Assembly (NCBI RefSeq): GCF_947259555.1
Contig: NZ_CAMYMD010000012.1
Coordinates: forward strand, 31,160 to 95,159
Length of the DNA stretch: 64,000 nt
Direction of reading: 5' to 3'
Source of the DNA: an uncultured Roseovarius sp.
Lineage (GTDB): Bacteria; Pseudomonadota; Alphaproteobacteria; Rhodobacterales; Rhodobacteraceae
The position numbers and the translations under genes were made by a program. The notes below the pieces were generated by a model. It made no database searches. It had not been told where the DNA came from and saw only the letters and a program-made list of their open reading frames with translations. Positions 1-9,893 of this stretch are shown here, one piece after another. Within the stretch, counting starts at the first letter, position 1. Each line of letters begins with the position of its first letter.

Positions 1-1
1 G

Positions 2-871
2 AACGCGATCCCGGCCAAGGTGGCGGGGGTGGAGCGGCTGGCCATCGTGGTGCCGACACCGGACGGCAAGGCCAATCCGCTGGTCCTGCTCGCGGCACAG
101 ATCGCAGGCGTGGACGAAATCTACCGCATCGGCGGCGCGCAGGCGGTGGCGGCGCTGGCCTACGGCACCGAGAGCATCGCGCCGGTGGACAAGATCACCG
201 GGCCGGGCAATGCCTTTGTCGCCGCCGCCAAGCGGCGGGTGTTCGGCAAGGTGGGCATCGACATGATCGCGGGCCCGTCGGAGATCCTGGTGATCGCCGA
301 CAAGGGCCAGAACCCCGACTGGATCGCGCTCGACATGCTGAGCCAGGCCGAACATGACGAAAGCGCGCAGGCCATCCTGATCACCGATGATGCGGGCCTC
401 GCGCGCGAGGTGGAGGCGACCATCGACCGCCACCTGCAAACGCTGGAGCGGCGCGCCATCGCGGGCGCAAGCTGGCGCGATTTCGGCGCGATCATCACCG
501 TGCCCGACCTCGCCACCGCCGCCACCCTGAGCAACCGCATCGCGCCCGAGCATCTGGAGCTTTGCGTAAGCGACCCGGACGCGCTGAGCCGACGCATCAC
601 CCATGCCGGCGCGATCTTTCTCGGGGCCTGGACGCCCGAGGCCATTGGCGACTACGTGGGCGGGCCCAATCACGTGCTGCCCACGGCGCGCTCGGCGCGG
701 TTCTCGTCGGGCCTGTCGGTGATGGATTTCCTCAAACGCACCACGCTGGCCAAGATGACACCCGAGGCCCTGCGCACCATCGGCCCCGCCGCCGAGACGC
801 TGGCCAAATCCGAGAGCCTCGAGGCACACGGATTGTCGGTGCGCGCGCGGCTGGATCATCTCAACGGGTGA
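2..871 (+). CDS. hisD: Histidinol dehydrogenase, 5' end cut by window edge
   Basis: HisD oxidises L-histidinol twice with NAD+ to give L-histidine, the last step of histidine synthesis, in the cytosol. The frame is open from base 2 and reads NAIPAKVAGVERL, so roughly the first third of the usual ~430-residue protein lies off the window. Visible family signatures are GPGNAFVAAAKR, IAGPSEILV, the zinc region SQAEHDESAQA (Gln and His ligands), the catalytic Glu-His pair in APEHLEL, the Asp ligand in IGDYVGGPNHVLPT and the C-terminal AHGLSVRARL His ligand. All key residues of the part seen are intact. The GTG at base 20 is internal, not the start. The next gene is 127 bases away and looks unrelated. 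Confidence 0.97.
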   Translation, partial: NAIPAKVAGVERLAIVVPTPDGKANPLVLLAAQIAGVDEIYRIGGAQAVAALAYGTESIAPVDKITGPGNAFVAAAKRRVFGKVGIDMIAGPSEILVIADKGQNPDWIALDMLSQAEHDESAQAILITDDAGLAREVEATIDRHLQTLERRAIAGASWRDFGAIITVPDLATAATLSNRIAPEHLELCVSDPDALSRRITHAGAIFLGAWTPEAIGDYVGGPNHVLPTARSARFSSGLSVMDFLKRTTLAKMTPEALRTIGPAAETLAKSESLEAHGLSVRARLDHLNG

Positions 872-998
872 GGCGGGGCATGTCGAGGCATTAAAATACC
901 TCACCTCTGTCTGGCCATCGCATTGTGATCGCCGCCACACTTGCCAAGCGTGTTGAAAGAGTAGCTACTCAGGCTGATGAAATTGGCCTCGAGGCCAA

Positions 999-1667
999 AT
1001 GGGGCATGGCGCGTTCTTAATGAGCAAGATCACAATTGACATCCGCACTGACACCGAGCTCACCGAAATCCTAGCCTCAGACGAACGCCTGTTATGGACA
1101 GGACATCCATCCTATGGCCATGGATTCTTTCAGCCAATCGGGGCGGAGCGGACCTATCTCTTCGCCATGTGCGTCGGTGCCTTGGTGATGTGGGGCAGTG
1201 TTCCGTATATCGCGCGTACGGCTACAACCGAGCTCTTGAATGTCTATGTGGTGTATGGTGTCGCGTCACTCGCGCTTGCTCTGACAGCATTCGTATTGGC
1301 ATCCAACCGGCAATACGTCTTGTGGAACGTGGTCTATCTGGTCACGGACAAGCGCGCCATCGTTTGCCGTCGTGGGCGAAACTGGCGCTTTGGGGTCAGG
1401 CTCTACGTGGTGTCCAACCCGCATTCTTCCGCGTATCCCTATGAAATCGCGCCGACCCGCCCCTATCCGTCACTGAAAGTCGGCGCGTTACACGACGAAC
1501 AGGAGATTCAACCGTTCGGGCTCGGATTGTCCCATCCGGGGCAGCCGCCCATGTGGGGCAAAGTGACTGTACCAGTCGCCTTCGAGCAGATACCCGACGC
1601 CTGTGAGGTGCTCGAATTGATCAGGTCGACGATCCGGGCGCAGACGCCTTTTGATACCGAACTGTGA
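999..1667 (+). CDS. Membrane protein with bacterial PH-like domain, function unknown
   Basis: The product is a 222-residue protein of unknown function. After a charged N-terminus it has the motif LLWTGHP, then two hydrophobic segments (around residues 52-72 and 82-102), then VYLVTDKRAIV. The pairing of a xLWxGxP motif with a (Y/L)xxTDKRxxV strand after two membrane helices is seen in bacterial PH-domain membrane proteins, so a membrane-anchored PH-like fold is inferred. The start is uncertain: ATG 999 has a GAGG 4 bases upstream, while ATG 1020 (MSKITIDIRTD) has no clear ribosome site but a more natural N-terminus. The gene stands alone between hisD and mreB, and its base composition looks slightly lower in G+C than its neighbours. 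Confidence 0.75.
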   Translation: MGHGAFLMSKITIDIRTDTELTEILASDERLLWTGHPSYGHGFFQPIGAERTYLFAMCVGALVMWGSVPYIARTATTELLNVYVVYGVASLALALTAFVLASNRQYVLWNVVYLVTDKRAIVCRRGRNWRFGVRLYVVSNPHSSAYPYEIAPTRPYPSLKVGALHDEQEIQPFGLGLSHPGQPPMWGKVTVPVAFEQIPDACEVLELIRSTIRAQTPFDTEL

Positions 1668-1923
1668 GACGTTGCGCGACGGCGGCATCAAGACTTTTGG
1701 ATGATTGTGGCCACAGGCGCATTGGCCCGCATGCCGAACACCCCAGCAGAAGCATGGCCTCGGGCCATTTGGCGCATGATCCCGCATCTTGCGGCGGTTT
1801 GGTGCTTACAGGCTTCAAACAGCCCCTTTCGCCCGTGCAACCCGCCAACTATAAGGGCATTTGCCCCTCGACCCCCCGAGTCGCGGGGTAAATCTTCATT
1901 GGGGCGACAGGACACAGACGTAA

Positions 1924-2970
<1,047 letters not shown>

Positions 2971-3003
2971 CGCGCCCACCTTTTAGCTCAAAAGGGGGAT
3001 CCC

Positions 3004-3927
3004 GTGGCCAAGGACCGGGGACAAAGCGAAGACTACAGCGGGCCGCTGAAGCGTTTGTTTCTGGGCGTTTTGATCGTGTGCCTGCTTGGTCTTTTCCTGC
3101 TGTGGCGCATCGACAGTCCCCGCGTCGAGCGGTTTCGGGCGCAGGTGGTCGACCGGGTCGTACCCTCATTTGATTGGGCCATGGCCCCGGTCACAGGCGC
3201 CGTGAACGTGCTGCGCGACTTTCAGAGCTACCAGCGCATGTATCAGCAAAATCAGGACCTGCGCCGCGAACTCCAGCAAATGAAAGCCTGGAAAGAGGCC
3301 GCCCTTCAACTTGAACAGGAAAATGCGCGCCTGCTCGATCTCAACAATGTCCAGCTCGACCCTCGGCTCACCTACGTGACCGGTGTTGTCATGGCCGATA
3401 GCGGCTCTCCGTTTCGCCAATCCGTGCTGATCAACGTCGGCGAACGCGATGGCATCATGGATGGATGGGCCGCGATGGACGGTCTGGGCCTCGTGGGTCG
3501 TATTTCGGGCGTGGGGCGCAATACCGCGCGGGTGATCCTGCTCACCGACACATCAAGCCGCATTCCCGTGACCGTTCAGCCCTCCGGTCAACGCGCCCTG
3601 ATCATCGGTGACAACAGTATCGCACCGGTGGTTGATTTCATCGAGAACCCCGATCAGGTGCGACCGGGCGACCGGGTGCTGACCTCCGGCGATGGCGGCG
3701 TCTTTCCGGCCGGCCTCCTAGTGGGGCAGTTGGCCGAGGACCCGGGCGGTCGCATGCGGGTGCGGATCTCCGCCGATTACGAGCGGCTCGAATTCCTGCG
3801 GGTTCTGCGCAGCTACGAAAATGAGCGGCTGACCGATCCCGGCCAGTTGATTGCCCCGGCGATCCTGCCCGGCAAAGACGGGCCCGACACAGACCGCGCG
3901 CAAACCGTGGAGGCCGGCGATGGCTGA
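3004..3927 (+). CDS. mreC: Rod-shape-determining protein MreC
   Basis: MreC is the bitopic inner-membrane protein that links MreB to the periplasmic peptidoglycan synthases and activates PBP2-RodA. The 307-residue product has a short basic cytosolic tail, one membrane helix (about residues 20-37), and a periplasmic coiled coil (about 75-115, rich in Q, E, L and R). The beta-barrel MreC domain follows, with the conserved stretches VVMADSGSPFRQSVLINVG and GLVGRISGVGRNTARVILL. Translation starts at GTG 3004 just after AAAGGGGGATCCC, a good ribosome site. The C-terminus overlaps mreD by 8 bases, as expected for translational coupling. Confidence 0.96.
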   Translation: MAKDRGQSEDYSGPLKRLFLGVLIVCLLGLFLLWRIDSPRVERFRAQVVDRVVPSFDWAMAPVTGAVNVLRDFQSYQRMYQQNQDLRRELQQMKAWKEAALQLEQENARLLDLNNVQLDPRLTYVTGVVMADSGSPFRQSVLINVGERDGIMDGWAAMDGLGLVGRISGVGRNTARVILLTDTSSRIPVTVQPSGQRALIIGDNSIAPVVDFIENPDQVRPGDRVLTSGDGGVFPAGLLVGQLAEDPGGRMRVRISADYERLEFLRVLRSYENERLTDPGQLIAPAILPGKDGPDTDRAQTVEAGDG

Positions 3928-4459
3928 AACACTCGTTCCACGTCACTGGGTCATGCGCGCGCTTTATGCCGCGCTTTGCGTGTTACTGGTGTTTGCCTAT
4001 CTCCTTCCATTGGGCCACCTGCCGCCAAAACTGGCCGGGCCCGATCTGGTCATGGCCCTGACCTTTGCTTGGGCCGTGCGCAGGCCGGAGTACGTACCCG
4101 CCCTTCTGGTCGCCCTCATTGTGCTGGCCATGGATTTGCTGTTGCAACGCCCGCCGGGCCTGTGGGCAGCGTTGATGGTGATCGGTACAGAGGCCCTGCG
4201 CCGCCGTGCTGCGGGTCTGCGTGACCTGACCTTCGCCGCAGAGTGGGCCTCGGTCGCGAGCACGATGGTGGCCATAACGGTGGCCTACAGGATCGTTCTC
4301 ATGCTGCTCATGGTCGATCAGGCCCCTCTCGGTCTCAGCCTGATGCAGCTTCTGGCGTCCTTGCTCGCCTACCCTCTGGTCGCGCTCGTGTCCCATGGGC
4401 TGTTCGGCGTGCGCAAGCGCATCCCCGGCGATCTCGACAATCGGGGGCAGCGCGCATGA
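3920..4459 (+). CDS. mreD: Rod-shape-determining membrane protein MreD
   Basis: The product is a 179-residue, highly hydrophobic protein with about five membrane helices, matching MreD, the small integral membrane partner of MreC in the elongasome. The start ATG 3920 (MAETLVPRHW) lies inside the end of mreC. Longer upstream extensions of the frame run through mreC codons and are not real. Recognisable features are LPPKLAGPDLVMALTFAWAV, the RRPEYVP loop, and a C-terminal membrane pair. The stop overlaps the next start as ATGA. Sequence conservation in MreD is low, so the call rests on topology, size and position between mreC and mrdA. Confidence 0.93.
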   Translation: MAETLVPRHWVMRALYAALCVLLVFAYLLPLGHLPPKLAGPDLVMALTFAWAVRRPEYVPALLVALIVLAMDLLLQRPPGLWAALMVIGTEALRRRAAGLRDLTFAAEWASVASTMVAITVAYRIVLMLLMVDQAPLGLSLMQLLASLLAYPLVALVSHGLFGVRKRIPGDLDNRGQRA

Positions 4460-6399
4460 GACGTCCGCCGCGCGACAACGCCGCGAGTCAACGCCGGGTC
4501 ACGCGCCGTGGGCTTGTGATCGGCGGTCTTCAGGTCGGCATCATGGGGGCGCTTGCCTTGCGCATGCGCCACATGCAGCTGGATCAGGCGGACCAGTTCC
4601 GGCTGCTGGCGGATGAAAACCGGATCAATATCCAGCTTATCCCGCCAACCCGCGGTCGGATCTTTGACCGCGAGGGCCGGGTGGTCGCGGAGAACGTCCC
4701 GAGTTACCGCATCACCATGGTCCGTGAGCAGGCCGGCGATGTGGATGACATCATCTCTCGCCTCGCCAGACTGGTTGAGCTGGACGCAGGCGAGCTTGAA
4801 AAGGCGCGGCGCGAATTGCAGGAGTTGCGGGGCGACACCCCTGTAACCGTTGCAGACCGCGTCACATGGGACGCGATCAGCCGCGTCGCGGCCAATGCCC
4901 CCGCCCTTCCCGGCGTCCACCCCGAGGTCGGGCTGTCACGCCGCTATCCGCTGCACGAGGATTACGCGCATGTGGTGGGATATGTCGGCCCGGTCAGCGA
5001 CCGTGATCTGGAGCGGATCGATGCGCCGGAACAGCTCTTGCGCCTGCCCCGGTTCCAGATCGGCAAAATCGGCCTTGAAGCGCGGCGCGAAAATCTGTTG
5101 CGCGGTTCGGCGGGCACGCGGCGGGTCGAGGTGAATGCAGCAGGCCGCGTGATGCGCGAGCTCAACCGCCAAGAGGGCGAACCCGGAGCCGACCTCCAGA
5201 TCACGCTCGACAACGAGCTGCAATCCTACGTAAACGCACGCCTCGCAGGCGAGAGCGCGGCCGTGGTCGTGCTGGATTGCGACAGCGGCGATGTCCTCGC
5301 CTGCGCCTCGTCACCAAGCTATGATCCCAACCTGTTTGTCCGCGGCATTTCCGTGGCCGATTATCGCGCCCTGCTCGACAATCCCTACCGCCCCCTCCCC
5401 AACAAGGCCGTGCAGGGGATCTATCCCCCCGGCTCGACCTTCAAGATGGTGACGGCCCTCGCGGCGCTCGAAGCGGGCGCTGTGACCCTTGACGAGACCG
5501 TCTATTGTCCGGGTCACATGGAGATCAGCGGACGCCGGTTCCATTGCTGGAAACGCGCGGGGCATGGCAACATGAACTTGCACCTGTCCCTGCGCGAGAG
5601 CTGCGATGTCTACTATTACGATCTCGCCATGCGCACCGGCATCGAGAACATAAGCGCCATGGCCAAGCGGCTGGGTCTCGGCGTCCAGTTCGACCTGCCG
5701 ATGACCAGCGTCGCGCAGGGCCTCGCCCCGACACGCGACTGGAAGCTGGCCAATCGCGGAGAGCCTTGGGTGATCGGCGATAGCGCCAACACGGCGATCG
5801 GTCAGGGCTTCGTGCTGGCCTCACCGCTGCAACTGGCGGTGATGACGGCGCGGCTGGCCACCAGCCGCAGCGTGACACCGCGCCTGATCAAATCCGTGAA
5901 CGGGGTCGAGCAACCCACCGGCCATGGCGAAGATCTCGGGCTGAACGAGAACCTGCTCCGCGAAATACGCCGTGCCATGTTCGCCGTCAGCAATAGCAAT
6001 CGCGGCACAGCCTATCGCAGCCGGATTGTCGAGGATGCGTTTCGGATGGCCGGCAAAACCGGGACCAGCCAGGTGCGAAACATCTCTTCGGGCGAGCGCG
6101 CCACAGGCGTGGTGAGAAACGAAGCCCTGCCTCGCGAGCAGCGCGATCACGCGCTTTTTGTGGATTTCGCCCCGTTCGATGCGCCAAAATACGCGGTCGC
6201 GGTCGTGGTGGAGCATGGCGGCGGCGGCTCTACCGCCGCAGCGCCGATTGCACGGGATGTCACCCTTCAGGCGCTCTATGGCGAAGATCCCCCGCTTGCC
6301 GCCTATCCCTCTGTCGACCGGCCGCGCATCAAGACCCAGCAAGAGCAACTTCGCAAAGCACGCCCGCGCCCCGGACGCGGGGAAAGCGACCGCGCATGA
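4456..6399 (+). CDS. mrdA: Penicillin-binding protein 2, elongation transpeptidase
   Basis: PBP2 is the class B transpeptidase that crosslinks side-wall peptidoglycan together with the RodA polymerase. The 647-residue product starts at ATG 4456 (MRRPPRDNAA), overlapping mreD by 4 bases. It has a membrane anchor (about 18-36), a PBP dimerisation domain beginning PPTRGRIFDREG, and the transpeptidase domain with the three active-site motifs: STFK (Ser 327, Lys 330), SCD (382-384) and KTGT (534-537). A Cys-rich stretch with YCPGH and RFHCWKR lies between the first two motifs, as in Gram-negative PBP2. The length is normal and all catalytic residues are present. It overlaps rodA as ATGA, so the synthase pair is translationally coupled. 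Confidence 0.97.
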   Translation: MRRPPRDNAASQRRVTRRGLVIGGLQVGIMGALALRMRHMQLDQADQFRLLADENRINIQLIPPTRGRIFDREGRVVAENVPSYRITMVREQAGDVDDIISRLARLVELDAGELEKARRELQELRGDTPVTVADRVTWDAISRVAANAPALPGVHPEVGLSRRYPLHEDYAHVVGYVGPVSDRDLERIDAPEQLLRLPRFQIGKIGLEARRENLLRGSAGTRRVEVNAAGRVMRELNRQEGEPGADLQITLDNELQSYVNARLAGESAAVVVLDCDSGDVLACASSPSYDPNLFVRGISVADYRALLDNPYRPLPNKAVQGIYPPGSTFKMVTALAALEAGAVTLDETVYCPGHMEISGRRFHCWKRAGHGNMNLHLSLRESCDVYYYDLAMRTGIENISAMAKRLGLGVQFDLPMTSVAQGLAPTRDWKLANRGEPWVIGDSANTAIGQGFVLASPLQLAVMTARLATSRSVTPRLIKSVNGVEQPTGHGEDLGLNENLLREIRRAMFAVSNSNRGTAYRSRIVEDAFRMAGKTGTSQVRNISSGERATGVVRNEALPREQRDHALFVDFAPFDAPKYAVAVVVEHGGGGSTAAAPIARDVTLQALYGEDPPLAAYPSVDRPRIKTQQEQLRKARPRPGRGESDRA

Positions 6400-7535
6400 G
6401 CTATCTTGAGCATACGGTCAAAACCACGCCGAACGGGGTGCGCAAGATCCTGTTTCTCAACTGGCCCCTGATCGTTCTGCTTGTCGCCGTGGCCTGTATC
6501 GGCTTTCTGATGCTCTACTCTGTGGCGGGCGGCAACCTGTCGACTTGGGCAGAGCCCCAGATGAAACGATTTGCACTCGGTCTGGGTGTCATGTTGTTCG
6601 TTGCGATGGTGCCCATCTGGTTCTGGCGCAATGTCTCGCTTCTGGGCTACCTGATTTCGCTCGCGCTTCTGGTCGCCGTGGCGCTGATTGGGATCGAGGG
6701 CAAAGGCGCGCAGCGCTGGCTCGATATCGGTTTTATGCGGCTGCAACCGTCCGAACTCGTCAAGATCACCCTGGTCATGATCCTGGCGGCCTATTACGAC
6801 TGGCTGCCGCTGTCGCGGGTGTCACGGCCGGTCTGGGTTGTCATACCGGTGGCGATCATCCTCGTTCCGGTCGCGATGGTCTTGCGCCAGCCTGATCTTG
6901 GCACATCAATCCTGCTCTTGGCGGCCGGCGGAGTGATGATGTTCGTGGCCGGCGTGCACTGGGCCTATTTCGTCTCGGTCATCCTCGCGCTGTCCGCGCT
7001 GATCTTTGCCGTATTCGAGAGTCGCGGGACGGATTGGCAGTTGCTCGAGAACTATCAATATCGTCGCATCGACACGTTCCTCGATCCCGAGATCGACCCG
7101 CTCGGCGCGGGATATCACATCACCCAATCCAAGATCGCGCTCGGCTCTGGCGGCTGGACCGGCCGCGGCTTCATGCAGGGCACACAGTCACGGCTCAACT
7201 TTCTGCCGGAGAAACATACCGATTTCATCTTCGTGACCCTCGCCGAAGAGTTCGGCTTTATCGGAGCGATCTCCATCCTCGGGCTTTACGCGCTGATCCT
7301 TGTATTCTGCATTTCTGCGGCTCTGGCCAACCGTGATCGGTATTCGTCGCTGCTGATCCTCGGTGTGGCGATGACATTCTTTCTGTTCTTCGCCGTCAAC
7401 ATGGCAATGGTGATGGGCCTGATGCCGGTCGTCGGCGTCCCGCTGCCGCTGGTCAGTTATGGCGGGTCGGCAATGCTCGTGCTCATGGTGGCCTTTGGCC
7501 TGGTGCAGAGCGCGCATATCCATAAACCAAGGTAG
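6396..7535 (+). CDS. rodA: SEDS peptidoglycan polymerase RodA
   Basis: RodA is the SEDS-family glycosyltransferase that polymerises lipid II for cell elongation. The 379-residue product has around ten membrane helices and the SEDS hallmarks GIEGKGAQRWLDIG, QPSELVKI, LRQPDLGTSILLLA, the large periplasmic loop with GAGYHITQSKIALGSGG, LNFLPEKHTDFIFVTLAEE, and the C-terminal GVPLPLVSYGGSAML. The Asp and Glu positions of the catalytic loop region are present. The start ATG 6396 overlaps the mrdA stop. It is the last gene of the mre operon, and the following dehydrogenase begins only 5 bases later, so read-through transcription is likely. Confidence 0.97.
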   Translation: MSYLEHTVKTTPNGVRKILFLNWPLIVLLVAVACIGFLMLYSVAGGNLSTWAEPQMKRFALGLGVMLFVAMVPIWFWRNVSLLGYLISLALLVAVALIGIEGKGAQRWLDIGFMRLQPSELVKITLVMILAAYYDWLPLSRVSRPVWVVIPVAIILVPVAMVLRQPDLGTSILLLAAGGVMMFVAGVHWAYFVSVILALSALIFAVFESRGTDWQLLENYQYRRIDTFLDPEIDPLGAGYHITQSKIALGSGGWTGRGFMQGTQSRLNFLPEKHTDFIFVTLAEEFGFIGAISILGLYALILVFCISAALANRDRYSSLLILGVAMTFFLFFAVNMAMVMGLMPVVGVPLPLVSYGGSAMLVLMVAFGLVQSAHIHKPR

Positions 7536-7540
7536 GAAAC

Positions 7541-8473
7541 ATGTCTGTGAACGTCCTTTTCGCCGCCCGCGCCGAGCAGTGGCAGGCCTACGAAGCCCCC
7601 CTGAAATCCGCACTGCGAGACGCCGGATTAGATGTGACCCTCGCGACCGATTTGCCACCGGAGGAGGTCGATTACATCGTCTACGCCCCCAACAGCCCGG
7701 TGCAGGATTTTACCCCCTACACAAGGCTCAAGGCGGTTCTCAATCTCTGGGCAGGGGTCGAGAATATCGTGGGCAACCAGACCCTCGATGTGCCTCTGGC
7801 GCGCATGGTCGATCACGGCCTGACCCAGGGCATGATCGAGTGGGTGACAGGCCACGTGCTGCGCCACCATCTTGGTATGGACGCGCATATTCATGGCCAG
7901 GATGGGGTCTGGCGCAAAGCGATCCCACCACTTGCAGAGGATCGCAACGTCACGATTCTGGGGCTCGGGGCGCTCGGACAGGCCTGCGCCGAGGCGCTGC
8001 GCGGTCTGGGCTTTGACGTCACCGGCTGGAGCCGTGGGCCCAAGGACATCTCAGGGATCACCTGCCTTTCAGGCGATGAGGGCCTGCAAGCGGCCTTGCA
8101 TCATGCCGAAATTCTCGTGCTTTTGCTGCCGCTTACCCCAGAAACGGAAAATCTGCTCGACGCAGATACGCTGGCGATGCTGCCAGAGGGCGCGATCGTG
8201 GTGAACCCCGGGCGCGGGCCGCTCATCGACGATGACGCCCTGATCAAAGCCCTTGACGCGGGCCATGTCGGACATGCCACGCTGGATGTGTTTCGCGTGG
8301 AGCCGCTGCCGGAAGATCACCCCTTCTGGGCGCATCCAAAGATCACGGTCACACCGCATATCGCCTCCGAGACCCGGCCCTCCACAGCAGCGCAAGTGAT
8401 TGCCGAGAATGTCCGCCGGGGCGAGAGCGGCGAGCCATTCCTGCATCTCGTGGACCGCGAAAACGGCTACTGA
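7541..8473 (+). CDS. Glyoxylate/hydroxypyruvate reductase A-like 2-hydroxyacid dehydrogenase
   Basis: The product is a 310-residue D-isomer-specific 2-hydroxyacid dehydrogenase. The NAD(P)-binding motif is VTILGLGALGQACAEAL, followed by WSRGPKD, where an Arg after the second strand favours NADPH. Catalytic residues of the family are visible: Arg in NPGRGPLID, Glu in VFRVEPLPEDHPFW and His in TPHIASET. The absence of the long N-terminal catalytic extension and the NLWAGVENI loop point to the GhrA branch, which reduces glyoxylate and hydroxypyruvate. It follows rodA by 5 bases with a weak AGGAAAC ribosome site, but no functional link to cell shape is apparent. Confidence 0.88.
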   Translation: MSVNVLFAARAEQWQAYEAPLKSALRDAGLDVTLATDLPPEEVDYIVYAPNSPVQDFTPYTRLKAVLNLWAGVENIVGNQTLDVPLARMVDHGLTQGMIEWVTGHVLRHHLGMDAHIHGQDGVWRKAIPPLAEDRNVTILGLGALGQACAEALRGLGFDVTGWSRGPKDISGITCLSGDEGLQAALHHAEILVLLLPLTPETENLLDADTLAMLPEGAIVVNPGRGPLIDDDALIKALDAGHVGHATLDVFRVEPLPEDHPFWAHPKITVTPHIASETRPSTAAQVIAENVRRGESGEPFLHLVDRENGY

Positions 8474-8495
8474 CGCACGGCCTCTCTCCCCCGTC

Positions 8496-8518
8496 ATCCT
8501 CGGGCGTGACCCGAGGAT
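8496..8518. repeat. REP-like hairpin between convergent genes
   Basis: A perfect 9-base inverted repeat (ATCCTCGGG / CCCGAGGAT) with a 5-base loop sits in the 54-base gap between two convergent genes. From memory, the core CGTCATCCTCGGGCGTGAC resembles a short intergenic repeat that recurs in alphaproteobacterial genomes. There is no T-run on either side, so it is more likely a dispersed repeat that also shields the convergent mRNAs than a classical terminator. Confidence 0.65.
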
Positions 8519-8527
8519 CTATACCGA

Positions 8528-9313
8528 CTATCGCAATCGCGGTGGCCGCTCGGGGTCCGATCCCGGCGCGGCGCGGGGCGCGGCCTCTGGCGCCTCCGGC
8601 AAATCAAACCGCAATCCGCAGCGCGCCAGCCGCGCCGCGACCGGGTCGGAGGCGTCAAAGAAGGCCACGTCGAGCGCAGCTGCCTCCAGACCCGAGAAAA
8701 CCAGAACCTCCGACACCGCCCGCGCCAATGCGCCTTGCGCCTCGGGCACGGCCCCGACAAAGCCCAGCATATGCCCACGCGCACCGCTCTCATAGGTCAC
8801 GCCCACCAGATAGGCCATGCGCGCCCGCCCCGTCATGGCGGCGAGCCGCGCGTCGAGCGCAGTCAGCATCGCCTCGGGCAACCCCTTGGGCGCACTGAAT
8901 TCTTGCGCCCGCGCCTCGACCTCGGACGGCCCCTCCGACAGTGTCTCGGCCAGCCAGTCCACCGCCTCGGGCGGCAGCAGGATCGCCGAGGGGGCGACGT
9001 CAAGATTGACACCCAGCCCGACCCCCTGCCCCATCAGCATGCCGGCTATGCTTCGCCCGGTCACTGCAGCATAGGGTACGGCGCGCCCCGAAAATTGCGC
9101 CAAACGGTCCTCGCGATCAAAGACCAGAACAAAAGAATGATCCGATAATTCAAAGACTTCCGGATCGAGCACCTCGCCCTCCGGCTCGGATTTGAGCATC
9201 AGATACAGCTCGCTCGCCGCCAGCACCTCGTAGAACCGCAGCCGCGCGCCCGCATCCTCGGGCGCGGCTTCCATCGCGGCGTGAACTTGATCGAGCCGAG
9301 TCGCGTCAGTCAT
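8528..9313 (-). CDS. SseB-family protein of unknown function
   Basis: The product is a 261-residue cytosolic protein. The N-terminal half, beginning MTDATRLDQVHAAMEAAP with LRFYEVLAASELYLMLKS, then VFVLVFDREDRLAQFSG-like strands and VNLDVAPSAILLPPEAVDWL, matches the SseB N-terminal domain fold found in many proteobacterial hypothetical proteins. The C-terminal half is Ala/Glu-rich and ends in a proline-rich tail. I chose the ATG at 9313 because it overlaps the upstream glycosylase by 8 bases; an earlier ATG at 9337 is possible. It is the last gene of a three-gene leftward operon with a uracil-DNA-glycosylase-like gene and pncA. Its function is unknown. Confidence 0.75.
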   Translation of the reverse strand: MTDATRLDQVHAAMEAAPEDAGARLRFYEVLAASELYLMLKSEPEGEVLDPEVFELSDHSFVLVFDREDRLAQFSGRAVPYAAVTGRSIAGMLMGQGVGLGVNLDVAPSAILLPPEAVDWLAETLSEGPSEVEARAQEFSAPKGLPEAMLTALDARLAAMTGRARMAYLVGVTYESGARGHMLGFVGAVPEAQGALARAVSEVLVFSGLEAAALDVAFFDASDPVAARLARCGLRFDLPEAPEAAPRAAPGSDPERPPRLR

Positions 9314-9893
9314 GGATAACTTTCTGAACGTGCGCACGTAATTCGGGCAGCACGTCGGCCTCGAACCACGGGTTTTTCCTCAGCCAAGCGGTATTGCGCC
9401 ACGACGGATGCGGCAAGGCGAAAAGCCGTGGTGCATGGTCGCGCCACGCCCGCACCGTCTCGGTCACGCCGGTTTTCACCCCCAGATGGTACTTCTGCGC
9501 ATAGCCCCCCACCAGCACGGTCAATTTCACGTTTTCAAGGGCTTGCATCACCCGGTCATGCCAGGTGCGGCCACAGATGCGCGGCGGCGGCAGGTCCGAC
9601 CCCTTGGCGTCATAGCCCGGAAAGCAGAACGCCATCGGCACAATGGCGACGCGCGACGTGTCGTAGAACTCATCCGCGCTCAGCCCCAGCCACTCGCGCA
9701 GTCGGTCGCCCGAGGGATCATCGAACGGCTTGCCCGAACGGTGCACCCGCATCCCCGGTGCCTGCCCGGCGATCAGCATCCGCGCGGAGGGTTGAAACCA
9801 CACCACCGGGCGCGGTTCGTGGGCGGTATGGGTGGCGGCGAAACGCTCGGCACAAAGCCGACAGGCGCGGATATCGGCGGCAAGATCGCTCAC
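9306..9893 (-). CDS. Uracil-DNA glycosylase family protein, probable Fe-S type
   Basis: The 195-residue product belongs to the uracil-DNA glycosylase superfamily related to family 4 (UdgA). The N-terminal CRLC pair plus a later pair (Cys in MAFCFPG and Cys in PPRICGRTW, 16 residues apart) fit the four-cysteine cluster pattern of Fe-S glycosylases. Motif A is GQAPGMRVHRSGKPF and the C-terminal motif is LPHPSWRN, whose His is the usual catalytic His. The protein would remove uracil or a related lesion from DNA; the exact substrate is not shown by sequence. It starts at GTG 9893, overlapping the pncA stop by 4 bases. Confidence 0.85.
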   Translation of the reverse strand: MSDLAADIRACRLCAERFAATHTAHEPRPVVWFQPSARMLIAGQAPGMRVHRSGKPFDDPSGDRLREWLGLSADEFYDTSRVAIVPMAFCFPGYDAKGSDLPPPRICGRTWHDRVMQALENVKLTVLVGGYAQKYHLGVKTGVTETVRAWRDHAPRLFALPHPSWRNTAWLRKNPWFEADVLPELRAHVQKVIHD